This document shows positions 11,763-23,426 of a DNA stretch of 64,000 nt, in pieces. This DNA is from Vermamoeba vermiformis (taxonomy: Eukaryota; Tubulinea; Echinamoebida), in assembly GCA_045837725.1 (NCBI GenBank), contig JBEWZL010000200.1, positions 124,001-188,000 on the forward strand, given 5' to 3'. Under the pieces are notes generated by a model. It worked only from the letters and a program-made list of their open reading frames with translations. It was not told the origin of the DNA and made no database searches. Both the position numbers and the translations under genes were made by a program. Positions within the stretch are counted from its first letter, which is position 1. Every line of letters begins with the position of its first letter.

Positions 11763-13323
11763 TTAAATCTTTGCAACAATTTCAACGAGCTGATCCATTG
11801 TCAGCGTAATTCTTCCGTCCATATCAGTATCAGTCACGTCGAATTGTTTTTCTGCGAAAAAAGAATAATGGTAAGCGATCCAGATCCGATCGTTGACGCG
11901 TGTCAAAAAAATTGTTAGGGACTTACTTAAATTAGTCAAGAACGTTACGATCTGCAAATAACACTCGAAATTAATCGAAGTTTCGCCCTTTGCAAATTTC
12001 TTGAACACGGCTTGAACCATCGTCGGTCCAAAATTCAATTTTTGTTCAGTTTTAATGGCCTGTTCGACTTCAGCCATTTCTAAACTATCGCTCTTATCTA
12101 TCATAATACTTGTTAATATAACGCATAGATATAATATTAATATTACCTTTATCGTAAGTATAATAAGCTCCGTGGCAGGCCGCGACAAACTTATGCAATT
12201 GCACGTATTCGTTGAAGTCTGCAAAGATTACTATATTTAGTAATGCACTCGCAAATGGTGATAAATGTACGCACCGATCTTGCCGTCATTGTTTTTATCA
12301 AAGAGGCGCAGTAACCTTCTTACGGTCTTTGCCGCAAATGTGATACCTTAGCAGATCCAATTAGTTCCGATTCAAGCTTACTTTGGCAGTAGCTCGTTAT
12401 AGCTATATATTTATTATAAGTACTTGAAAATACGTACCTGCATATTCTAAGTTGCCTAAACTGTACACATCGGCAAAGCCGCTTCTGTCGCTAAAAATAG
12501 GACCGGTTAATTTTCAATCGAATTTATGATTTTAAGTAATTAGATACTATTATGAAGTGCTATTAAAAATCGATTATTAATATGTACCTTTCAACACGTC
12601 TAAACCAAGCGCGCATTTGAGCCTCTTCTTGCGCGGTGAGTTGAGGTTGAATCTGTCAACCGGAATTGAATCAATTAGCAAAAGTATAAGATAGTTGGAA
12701 TTCCAGATTATAGAGTGGCAATAGATTACGATATTCCTAATTACTTACAGGTGCTTGACCAGGCATCGGTTGACCGGGATCTAAAATAATTCATTAAAGA
12801 TTTTAGAAGATTAAGTATCGTATTCTGCGACAATAGTATCCATAATTATTTAAAAATCGAGGAAAAAATGATCATATTTGTATTGAAGTTTCGTAAAGCC
12901 TTTCAATTTCGAACGACACTTACGTTGCAGATTTGCTTGACCTTGTGGAGCTGCACCATATCCGAACTGACCATGTGATGGAGCATTTGGAGCATAGCCT
13001 CCTGGCTGTTGTCCATAAGCATTTTGTTGAGGAGGATATTGAGATCCGGCAGATTGACTTGGAGGAAACTGGCCCTGTTGCGGTGGATACTGTCCTGGAG
13101 CATTATATTGACCTTGAGGATTATAACCACCTTGTTGCGGGTAATTTCCTTGCTGCGGCGGGTACTGATTCGGTTGAGGCGGGTATTGACCGGATGGAGG
13201 GTATCCTTGACCGTACTGATTGGGCGGAGGATAACCGCCTTGCTGGGGAGGATAGGCTCCTTGTTGCGGAGGGTAATAGCCTTGTTGTTGAGAAGGATAG
13301 CCTTGATTTTGTTGCCACGACAT
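11763..13323 (-). CDS. Penta-EF-hand (ALG-2/sorcin-like) calcium-binding protein
   Basis: Starts at ATG 13323. The first exon encodes a 130-residue low-complexity head of YPPQQG/QYPPQ-type repeats, as in annexin- and PEF-type proteins that associate with membranes. Later short exons carry an EF-hand-like segment ([12 protein letters not shown]...DRSGFADV), a canonical EF loop ([15 protein letters not shown]), a helix ending in [18 protein letters not shown], and a last EF-like loop ([22 protein letters not shown]) that lacks the final glutamate. PEF proteins bind Ca2+ and move to membranes or partners such as ESCRT/ALIX. Assignment to the PEF family rests on the head plus EF-hand order and the short C-terminal half. 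The repetitive head also leaves open frames on the other strand, which I treat as shadows. Confidence 0.85.
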
Positions 13324-13574
13324 TGTTTTGGTTGTTTGAAATGAAAAAAACCGGTTTCAACCTACAACTTAAACTTAAAACGAATTTAGAACTTTAATGA
13401 ATACCAATATACATAGTACTCAACCAAGGTATTAGCGTGCCTTCACACGAGGTCTAATAAGCCCGGATGCGTCATCCGGTCAGCGATAGATAATGGAACA
13501 GAGCGTCAAATTCATTGAATAATAATCGTTTTACTATTTTACAGTATGTACATTTAAAACATTGCGATAAATTC

Positions 13575-15422
13575 TTATGACGAGTACTGCAAAAAGAATG
13601 AGTAATTGTTCATCACAGGCTGTTGCTGCACTTCTACGGCCCCGTTGACTATCATATTATTCGATAGAGTTTGAGGTTGTGCGTAGGGATTTCCATAAAA
13701 GGCAAGTGCGTTGTGTAAATTTCCATTTTGAAAGTCCTTCAATGTCGTCAGGGCCATCAAGTTGTCTAATAATTCCAGCATCAAATCGAAGGTGTTATAT
13801 TCTGGGGCTTGTTGCTGCAAGTTTGTAAACACGTAGTGAAGGTACTGAAAGTCACGTGACAGCCAGATCTGTTCGGCGGGATCCGTGATCTGCGTGTACA
13901 ATTGGGCCACGACGTGAGTACACTGCGATATCTCTGCGTTCATATTGTGCGGCATATTAACGGCACTGAGGGCTTTAAGACCGTAGACTAATATGCCGTA
14001 GAATCGGTAATGCGAGGAGTCTCGTAGTTGATTCAAAATGGACTCCAGATGCAGTACGTTATCCCACATAATTCTGCATAGAATACTGTTAGTAATGCTA
14101 TTAAATAATTTTATGACACTATTATATCGTACCTTAGTGCATTGCTATCCTCGGCGGTGACGAGTTGAGTTAATCTGGGCAAAGAAACAACGACACGACT
14201 AACATCTTTCAGAAGCATAGTCTCGATCTATTAATTAAATTTAGATTATATTCAAGACATAAATACAATATTAACTTACCTTGCCGTTATTTGAGCCGGT
14301 CTCTAGCTTTGTTAACCACAGATCAGTTTTGCTGCTCTCACATGGCTGGAGCAATACCATCCAAAACGCGATTCTACACCATAATATATTAGTACTATTT
14401 TTAAAAATAATTAGAAATTATTTTGCTTACTCTTCGCTGGTTTGAAGGTCCAAAAACTTGTCGATGCCGATCACCAAGTCTGCCGCGCGTTGCCAAAGCG
14501 GCAGAATAGCTTCAAAGTCTCCATCTGCTTTATGAAGGAACATACGATAGACTAAAGTGAGAATCAATCGTTTAGCAGTGTCGGATTGGTTTCGACATTG
14601 CTCGATCTTGGGGAGCTTGAGGAGCCCATCTGTGATCTGTTGAAAATGCGTTGCAAGCTCGTTCTCTCGTCGAAGCTTCGAACCTGAGACAAAAAAATGA
14701 TTAGAACCCTTTGAAAAGATCCAGAAGAAAAAGAAAACGATCCAAATAAGGAAATTTTGTAAACTTCTAAAGACGGACTTACCTAACGCGAATATTGAGC
14801 TATGCAGCATCGATTGCGATAAAGAATCCATAGTTGCTGCTTGATTACTTGTCAGAAAGTCTTCCGGTAGGCTGTCGATCAGTCGGTTCCAGATTAACGC
14901 TGAATATTCAAGAGTGTATTCTAGAGTAGTGCTAGGCATCAGTGCTTTCATGACATGCGAAAATGAGTTGGTTACTGCAGCCACGGCGTTTAAAACGTTC
15001 GCACAAAAGTCTAAGGTGCGCTTTGAAAATGGCGGACGGCGATTGAAAACTGCGACCGGCGGAGAATTGATAGGCGACTTATTCCGATCTTTCTCTTCAT
15101 ACATTTTTCTCCAATATTCTACGAGTTGTTTTTGCACTTCTAATTCAGCTTCAAGCGCATCCACTCGCTTTTGAAGTTTTCCTACGAGCCCGCCTTTAGG
15201 CTTAACGGCAGGCGAGTTGTATTCGCAAGTAATTCCTCGTTTTCTGCATTGAAAGCATGGCAGTTTGCAGTCACATTTGATCTTGCGCCTCTTGCAGTAA
15301 TCACACGCCGGCTTCTTGGTAGATGGGTTTGGATTTGAGCTCGGATTCGATCCATTGCTGTTCTCAGAGGTATTGTCTTCTGATAGAGAATCAGCATAGT
15401 CTTCGTCTGTATGGTGCTCCAT
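13575..15422 (-). CDS. Zn2Cys6 transcription-factor-like protein, array member A
   Basis: Starts at ATG 15422 (MEHHTDEDYADS); the open frame upstream has no ATG. An acidic Ser/Asn head is followed by a perfect Zn2Cys6 cluster CDYCKRRKIKCDCKLPC-FQC-RKRGITC (CX2CX6CX5CX2CX6C) and a coiled-coil linker (LQKRVDALEAELEVQKQL). An all-helical region of about 350 aa runs over five exons and includes RPPFSKRTLDFCANVLNAV, ALIWNRLIDSLPEDF, AILPLWQRAADLV and WLSRDFQYLHYVF. In fungi this layout is a nuclear DNA-binding activator with a helical regulatory domain. Here the helical part is shared with the three neighbouring paralogs. Intron 1 (about 14684-14782) is 99 nt long and has no in-frame stop. Confidence 0.85.
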
Positions 15423-15827
15423 ATTGTTTAGAACGAAAAACAAGCTCCGTTAAAGGAGTGACACTGTTTTACTCAAAGGCCACGTGAAAGAAACATTTCG
15501 AACGTTTGTAAACTTCCAAAAAAGATGATGAAGTTCCAGAATACCGAAGTATATTTTCAGGGCAAGCTCGCAGTAATTCTTTCCGTTAAAGAGCTCTAGG
15601 ATGTTTAGCTCAGCTGAATCTAAAGGAATCTGTTCGGATTAATTGTTCGTGACCCATGATGCTTGGATTCGAATAATCCCTACAGAAAGCGTTAGTAGCT
15701 GTTACCACAATTTTGCGCGAGGAATGTTGATTCTTCGATTGCCTTGCAAACCGAAATAGCTTCTTTTCAAATCCAACAAAAACTACAAATAATTCAAAAA
15801 AATTCGAATTTTATCCTTAAATCTTAC
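15423..15827. other. Spacer, promoter of array member A
   Basis: No supported gene. It lies between the 5' end of member A and the 3' flank of member B and should hold A's promoter. Confidence 0.4.
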
Positions 15828-16112
15828 TTAAAGACGTCTTAATATAGAGCGAATTTTAGGATGCGTAAAAAATTTTTTGTGCTGACCGAGCGGATTCAAT
15901 TCCAGAAGGTTCTGTCCGACATCCGAAGCTAGACTCTGCAAATAACATGCTAGTAATCGATGATACGGCTCAATCGAGTGGAAATACTTCATGTTGTAAG
16001 TTTTCATGGGAGGTATTACTAATTGTTCAAAACAAAAATACATTTTTATTTTTGAAACGAGCTCCAAAGAGATCCCGTTCGAGAGTTCGCTCGAACCATT
16101 TAATTGGTCCAT
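15828..16112 (-). other. Unassigned 94-codon open frame overlapping 3' end of array member B
   Basis: An ATG-started frame overlaps the stop region of member B in another reading frame and stays open for 94 codons with a protein-like composition (for example KMYFCFEQLVIPPMKTYN). I recognise no family. It may be the 3' UTR of member B, an old exon, or a small gene. Confidence 0.2.
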
Positions 16113-17853
16113 AATTGCTCATGGTAAGATTTTGCATTTCTATTGGTATTATTGGGCTCGTTTTTGACGTAGTAATCATTTTCTGGTGACGACATCCGCA
16201 TGATAATATTGTACAACACGCTTAATGTTGAATTAAGCGATTTTTCCTCTTTAAATTGACTTTGTGACTTTGAGAGGATGAAATGAAGGTACTCCAAGTC
16301 ACGTGACAGCCACACTTGAGGCGAATTATTGATCTCGTTGTAAAGCTTTAAAGCTATTTCTATGTACTGATCAATCTCGTTGTGGATTGTATTATGCATA
16401 TACATCGCGAATATCGCTTTTAAGCAGTAGATCCATGCTCCAAAGAAGTAATAATAGAGCGGTTGCAATTTGTCTAACTTTGCTTCTGCCTCATTGATAT
16501 AATTCCACACATAACTATATCCATTAGTACGTGTGTTTTTAAACTATTCTACCTTACATATTATACTCGGGATCTGCTTTGTTCCTCGTCAAAGTCAGTA
16601 CAACTTGCGAAATCACTTGCAATAACAGCCGTTGGGGTTGAAACTGATTATTAATAATTAGTACCATCATTATTGTACATTAATACCTTACGTTAAGACT
16701 GTACTCGCAGGTTAAAAGGGACGGATGTGCATCCGTGCTGAGTCTTGGATCCACAAGTCCTAAACACAAAGTGAATCTGCACAAATTAATTAATTAATGT
16801 CCCAAACTGTGCGCTATTCTATCTCGGAAATCTACGTACTCGTCAAACGAATCGTAATCCAGCCCTGGTTGACAAGCCATCAAAAGCGAGGATGTGCGCT
16901 GCCATATTGACGGGATCTCGATGTAAAATCCGTTGATCTTGTAATAGAACATGGTGTATACTAACGAGAGCGTCATTTGCTTCAAGGCATCGTACTGTAA
17001 CGACGAGATCTCGATCTGACTTGCGATCTCGAGCAAAGAATCAAAACACTGATTGAAATGAACGGCGAGGCCTTCATCCACGGTATCTATCAGCAGAATA
17101 GAGCCTATGATACGAAGAAGAGTTAGTAAATGGTTTGTAGCCGTGGCCGCCAGATCGCGTCTTAATTCTCAAAAAGGAAATTTCAGTCGTGTAACGATCA
17201 AATTAATCAATTGTATAGTGCTTGCCTAGCGCGAATATGCTGCTATGTAGAAGCATCTGAACGATCGTTTCTGTAGTCGTTGTTGTGGCCTTGATATTTG
17301 CAACTAAATCCGCTGGGGCGGTGCCGATCAATCTGTTCCAAAAGATCGAGGCATATTCTACGTCGTATTCGGGCGTGTTCAATGGCATGATAGCTTTCAT
17401 GACGTCCAAAAAAGCCTTTCTTATTGAAGATACGGCAGCTAAAACGTTCGAGCAGAATTCCCTTGTGGATTCGCTCAGCGCTGGTCTATCAGATGCATTA
17501 TAAGGCCTATTCTCGTTATTTTTAGAGTCATGTTCATTGATGTGGTATTCTTTGTCTTCATATAAATTGCGCCAATAGTCCGCTATCTGTTTTTGTTCTG
17601 CGAGTTGAGTCCTGAGCTGATCCACTTGTTTAACCAATTTAGCAATTACTCCAGTCTTAGGCTTAGCAACGGGTGCTATATATTCGCAATTAATGCCTCG
17701 CCTAGTGCATTGAAAGCAAGGCTGTTGACTATCGCACTTGATTTTGCGTCGCTTGCAATAATCGCAGGCTGGCTTCTTTGTAGCAGCAGAATTTTGGTTT
17801 AATTCGGCTAGGTCTTCGTTATTGCTATTCGTTTCAAGGCTAGTTTCATCCAT
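16101..17853 (-). CDS. Zn2Cys6 transcription-factor-like protein, array member B
   Basis: ATG at 17853 (MDETSLETNSNNEDL). The zinc cluster is CDYCKRRKIKCDSQQPC-FQC-TRRGINC, then a coiled-coil linker (LVKQVDQLRTQLAEQKQ). The helical region matches member A segment by segment: STREFCSNVLAAVSSIRKAF, ASIFWNRLIGTAPADL, HFNQCFDSLLEIA, IPSIWQRTSSLL and WLSRDLEYLHFIL. It ends ...SYHEQLWTN. The first intron (about 17105-17225) appears to use a GC donor (CTAG|GCAAGC) where the other paralogs use GT. If that intron were not spliced the protein would end soon after the DNA-binding half. Confidence 0.8.
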
Positions 17854-19293
17854 CGGATATGGGATCTAGATTTTAAAAATAAAATAGAATAAAATGTTTT
17901 TTTGGATCGGTGTTCCTATTTATGTCAAAAAAATTGAATCATGACGAACATACCCGCTAGTTCTCGGTTATCGAAGATTTATTCGTAGTTGTTATTGTGT
18001 CACAAAACATTAATGCAATGATTCGGTTAGTCATGACTTCAGCTTAGACTAATTTGTTTGTCAGATCTAATGATTTTGATTTTCTAGCGAACTCTATTAT
18101 ACAACAAGACATTAAATATATGACTATTTGCGCGGACATAAAGCTTTTCGGGCATTTTAATCTACAGTTCCGTCAACGCGGTCATTAGCGGGATCGGTCT
18201 TAACTTTTGTTTTTGAAACATTTTAAGTCATTAACATATATACAGCAGTATATACGACCTATCTAATAAGAATCCGCTTAGAGCACAATTAAAGATTCGT
18301 GGCTACAAGAAAAAGTTTTTTTTTGCTTTATAATCCATTCTGTTTGTTCTTTAGCGACAAACACATCGAATAAGGCACAAATAGTCATGTTTAGTTAAAA
18401 ATATCGATCGATAGTGATTAGTGGTCTATATCTGGATGCATCTTAAAAAAAAGTATCGCGACAGTCTCAGACAATAGCCAGAAGAATTTGCCGTACTTGG
18501 TAACTTTGCTTGACCACGAATTGAAAATTGATCTGTCACGTGATAGCGCCAATCCAATCCGCTTAAGCCTAATTTCGCCGTGGGATTCAAAGATAGAAAA
18601 TATATGCAGATCCGTACCTGCCTTCACTCGCCAGCAGTTTCGAGCTAAGCAAGAGCTCCTCAAGTTTGCTTATTGCATACAATGCATGGGAGGTAGTTCG
18701 GGACCTACGCATCCGAAGTATTTCCTAAAATAGAAACATCAATGTTGAGATCTCTCTAGTTTTATAAACCCGCCCTGCTTGATAGCGGAAATTAAATTAA
18801 TTTTTATATGTCAGCGGGATGTTTATACCATACACAATAGTATAGGACCAAATATTGATGTTAGAGTCGTACACGAATAATTTCATTAATTTTTCAATAT
18901 CGAAAATAAATCAAGGACGATTTAAAAAGTAAATCTGCCAATAAAAGGTGCTTAAGAGATTTAAAGGAATTATTTAAAAAATATTTGTATCGTTTCAAGC
19001 CTTTACCTGGTCCGTTTCCGTTCCTCTTCATCTACCACAACCGTGGACGCGCCGAATTATAACATAATCCTGACTATATGCACATCGCAATGCAAAGTAA
19101 GCGCAAACAATATTGGAATCGTTGTGTTTGCATCCGTCTGCGATAAGAACAACTGCTGAAACTTTCTTGCGCGTGATTTTACGAGCTTAAACTATACTCG
19201 AGCAAAGTTCTCAAAGGTATATTTGTGGTACGCAAGTAGTAGCAGCTTGCAATAACCATGAAGGGGTATCGTAGTGCGAAGAAAAAACATTTA
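17854..19293. other. 1.4 kb gap inside the Zn2Cys6 array
   Basis: The longest gap of the array contains the promoter of member B. Minus-strand frames of up to 80 codons lie at 18418-18750, including an exon-like piece (TTAG|...SKLEELLLSSKLLASEG|GTACGG), but no family is recognisable and no zinc cluster is present. A degenerate former gene is possible but not shown. Confidence 0.35.
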
Positions 19294-21088
19294 TTAACAA
19301 TTCATCAGATCCGGTCCTGCAATGTTGTAATTAAATCCAATTGCAAGAGGGGAGTTCTGAACCATTGGGTGTACTAAATAAGAGTCCCCATAATCACCGC
19401 TGTCGCTACTAGCACTATATCCTTCGTACTCTTGCTCGCCGGGAGGGGCTATCATAATGATAATATTATATACTACATCGAGCATATGTTTGTAGTGTTT
19501 GATATTCTCGGCTTGTTCCTGCTTGCTTGATAGCACGTGGTAAAAGTATTCAAAGTACCGACACATCCACAACTGTTGCGACTGATTCGGTATGTGGGCG
19601 TATAATTGTGCGACAATGCTGACACATTGGGCTACTTCATCGATTGCATTTTGGCTTTGCGGCAGAGTTGTTGCGCAAAGCGCTTTCAGACCGTAGATCC
19701 AGACTGCCAGAAATTTGTAGTAGACAGAATCTCGGAGACGATTCAGCGCGAGTTCAAGTGAATTAATGTTCAGCCATTGCCGCCTGGGAAATACAAATTT
19801 AGAAAATTAACTTTATGATTTACCAATAATTATGTTTAAACTTACGATGTTACACCGGAATTTGAATTAGCTTCTAGATTTGTCAATCCGACGTACGATA
19901 ATGAAATATTACGCAAAAATGTGAGTTCTCTCTATAAGGAGAATAGATTAGATTACTACGGCGGACCACTCATTAAAGTCCTTACGCTGTCTATCGTTGA
20001 AAGTTTGTGCAGCCAATAGTCGCGATCATCGGCCTCTATCGGAGCGAACACCGCCGTCCACATTATTATCCTATTAAATCTTGCGGTTACAACTCTGACA
20101 ATTTGTTTTGTGCGTGACAAATTGACACTTACTCGTTCACATGAGTTTTATCTCGTTGCAATTCAATCTGAAGCAATAAATCTTTCGCGCGCTGCCAATG
20201 CGAGCATAAAGTATTATAATCAGATGTTAATACGTCGTAGAATACGCAATAGAGCTGAGATAGGGCGCATTGTCGAGTAAGATCGTTGTTTGTGTTACGA
20301 GTCCAATGGGATCTTAAGGCATTGAGGATCGATTCGGATATTCCTTGAAAGTGTTGGGCAAGATCGTTGTATTGAATCAACAGGGAACCTACCACGATAA
20401 AAAATTAGCGAAATTCTATCGATCCCACACTTTTCCGTAAAAGGAAATGAATTCAAACTTTGAGCCATAAATTAGACGGGTTACCTATAGCAAAGATCGA
20501 GCTATGATTTAGCAAGGGAATTACCGACTCTATTGATAGAACGTCGATTTTGCGCGAAAATTCTTCCGGATTAGAGTTGATCAACCTGTTCCACAGCATC
20601 ATGGAGTATTCTGGGCAGTAATCGAGTGTATTGCAGGGCATCAGAGGCTTCATCACGCTAATAAATGCTTTCATGACAGACGTGACTGCGGTAGCAACAT
20701 TGAAGGAGAAATCCGAAGATCTCTTTGAAAAGAGCGGTCTCTTCCATTGATTTGTCGATTTGACTTGCACCTTCTTGACCTCTTTAGCTTCGTACATCGA
20801 TCGCCAATAATTAGCCATTTTTTTGTTCTCTTCTAATTCAGATGCGAGGTGCGTTAGCTTTGAAGTAAGCTGGGAAATGACGCCGCTCTTTGGAAGTGGG
20901 GCAGGACCTTCATAGGTGCATTTTAGCGCCCTTTTTTGGCACTGGAAGCAATCGGCGAGGCCATCGCACTTGATTTTACGTCGTTTGCAATAATCGCACG
21001 CTGGCTTCTTGTTGGATTTGGCATCGTACTTCACGATAGGCTCGTCCGTAGACAATTCTGATAGGGCGCAATCAGGGTCTATTACCAT
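19294..21088 (-). CDS. Zn2Cys6 transcription-factor-like protein, array member C
   Basis: First ATG of the frame is 21088 (MVIDPDCALSELST). The zinc cluster is CDYCKRRKIKCDGLADC-FQC-QKRALKC, with linker LTSKLTHLASELEENKKMANYW. Conserved blocks are KRSSDFSFNVATAVTSVMKAF, YSMMLWNRLINSNPEEF, HFQGISESILNAL, LCSHWQRAKDLLLQ and WMCRYFEYFYHVL, which replaces the WLSRD block of the other members. Five exons, as in the paralogs, with a GTAACC donor after exon 1. It ends ...NYNIAGPDLMNC. As for the others, nuclear DNA binding is inferred from the zinc cluster and the target is unknown. Confidence 0.82.
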
Positions 21089-21604
21089 TTGCACGCTTTT
21101 ATGGTGGTGTGTAAGTGCAGCACAAATAACAGAAAAGATTTTTTTAAAATTTTTAAACAATTTATACCTTTGCAAGTCTTAAATTGTCAATCAAGTCTCG
21201 ATGTGTCGAACGCGATAAGAAGGTCTTTAAACATTGCTCAGAGGTTTTTCTTTTTGTAAGATGATTATCAAGATTGCCCGCATTAAAAAAAATTATTGCA
21301 ATCTTTGAAAAACCTCAATCGCCGAAGTTTTATCGATAAAAAGTTAATATATTGCTCATAAAGATCTTTGAAAGCCTGAACGATTTCCAATGCAAAGGCG
21401 CTAGTCTACTTTCAGACCAAACTGAAAAAAAAAATCCGGCTTGGGAATTTCCCATTCGAGATGAACGGTTATGGAAGGCCTGCGTAGTACGAAATGTGTT
21501 AAGAAGGAACCCAGTATTCTGCCACATAATAAATAATTATTAACTGTTATTTTTAATTCGAGTTATTTACATGAGTTATATTGTACAAGGAGGCGAAAGC
21601 TATA
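21089..21604. other. Spacer between array members C and D
   Basis: Holds the promoter of member C and the 3' flank of member D. No coding region or RNA gene seen. A plus-strand frame at 21352-21543 has no recognisable features. Confidence 0.4.
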
Positions 21605-23426
21605 TTAACAAGATGTTGCAAAAGGCGAGTAGATAACAAGTGGATGCATGAACTGATTCGAGCTGTAATTATAAGGCAAACTTTCCATCGAATCCGCATC
21701 TGACGACGAAAGATCAGATCCGTCGGTACTCATCTCAGCAGTTGGTGAGGTCAAAAACATGAATTGAATGTTCTCAACGACATCCAACATGAGATCGTAT
21801 CCATAGATATCGGGCATCTCTTGCTGCAACTCGGTCAAAATGTGGTGAAGGTACTCGATGTCGCGGGACAACCAAACTTGTTCAGAACTGGTAGGGAGCT
21901 GTGTATAAAGATGTGCGACGATCTGAGTGCATCTAGTAATCTCTTCGTTCATTTCATGCGGCATATTAACTGCGACTAGAGCTTTGAGTGCGTAGATCAG
22001 CACGCAGTAGAACGTGTAGTTGGATGAGGCTTGAACATTAACTAAATGGCTCTCAGCTTCGATAACGAGGTTCCATGCTTGTCTGAGGATATTAGTTAGC
22101 TTAAATAATGGTTAAGAAATGTATAATTGGTAACTTACTGAGCGATGGATTCGGTTCCCAGATGCAGTTGGGACAAAAGGCGGAAACCGAGCGTAATATT
22201 CTTCAATAAGATTGACTCAATCTAGTGACACAAAGAATTAATTAATTTTCTAGGTTTGAAATATCTCGATTCACACTTACCGTTCCGTTCGTAGCTTCCA
22301 TCTGGATGAGATCGGTTTGGCTTGTTGGAGCAAATAGCATTATCCAAGCTGAAATTCTATTATACAATAGCATGAGTATCGGTGTCGATGAAAGATCGCG
22401 TTAAATCTAGACTTACTCGTCAGATGTGTCTTCGGCCAGATTCGAGCCAATTTTTCCAATAAAGTCGGCAGTTTGTTGCCATTGCCAACCAATAGACGTA
22501 TACATGCCGCTGGCTTTGTAATAAAACAAGCAATAGATATGAGCTAGCGCTACTTGTCGGGCAGCATCTGGATTGACTTTGCAGTAATTTTCGGCAATGT
22601 TTGTTGTTGACAACAAACCATCGGCAATTTGATGGAAATGAACGGAAAGATCATCGTCTTGGTGCAATCGAGAGCCTAGTATACAAAGATACTGTTAGTC
22701 ATCTCAATGTGATTGGCTGTCACTAAATTGGGCTCGTTCATGCACATGAACGGGTCATTTTCTAAAAAAGGTTGTTTGGGAAAACTTTTAACCATGCCGA
22801 ATAACTTTTAACCACGATGAATAAATTTTAATACTAAAGTAAATAAGCTTACCTAATGCGAATATTGAACTATAATAGAGCATTTCAATGATCGTGTCGA
22901 GATTCAGGGATCGGATTCGGGCGACGACTTCATCAGGTCTGCTGTCCACCAATCTGTTCCATAGCATTGTAGCGTAGGTCAAGTTATATTCGGTAGTACT
23001 AGCAGGCAATAAGGCACGAGTTATATCGATAAAAGCGTTGAGGACCGATGAGACAGCATCCGAAACATTTGAACAAAGTTCTTTTGTTTCAATGCAGAAC
23101 TCTGGTCGTGCAGCGCATACTGATTCGCTCTTATTGCACTTCTCGCACTTTAGTTCCTCGAATTGAGCTCGCCAATAGTCAGCCAATTTTTTTTGTTGTT
23201 CGAGTTCAGATGCGAGTCGGCAGACGCGTTTAGTGAGACGAGCGACCACGTTGCATTCGTTGGTAGTATTATTGGTGCTATACTCGCACTTTAGACCACG
23301 CTTCTGGCATTGAAAGCAATTGGCAAGACCGTCGCACTTGATCTTTCTCTTCTTGCAGTAGTTGCAGGCAGGGCGCTTAGAAGATCTATGAATAGCAGCT
23401 TGAGGGTCAGGAGTTAAGTAGTCCAT
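21605..23426 (-). CDS. Zn2Cys6 transcription-factor-like protein, array member D
   Basis: ATG at 23426 (MDYLTPDPQAAIHRSS). It has the shortest head of the four: the zinc cluster CNYCKKRKIKCDGLANC-FQC-QKRGLKC starts near residue 20. The linker is LTKRVCRLASELEQQKKLADYW, then a Cys-bearing insert (LKCEKCNKSESVC) not seen in the others. Helical blocks follow: ELCSNVSDAVSSVLNAF, ATMLWNRLVDSRPDEV, HFHQIADGLL, WQWQQTADFI and WLSRDIEYLHHIL. It ends ...HPLVIYSPFATSC. The position at the 5' end of the array, facing the divergent FUSC gene, means it shares a 1.5 kb upstream region with that gene. Confidence 0.83.

Noticed and set aside
12933-13397. Plus-strand open frames opposite the penta-EF-hand gene
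   Set aside because: They are antisense translations of the PQ/Y/G-rich repeats of that gene's first exon, with no splice signals or domain of their own.
13840-16310. GTCACGTGAC palindromes at about 13851 and 16299
   Set aside because: They encode the conserved LSRD motif of the array proteins, so they are protein-constrained and not regulatory repeats.
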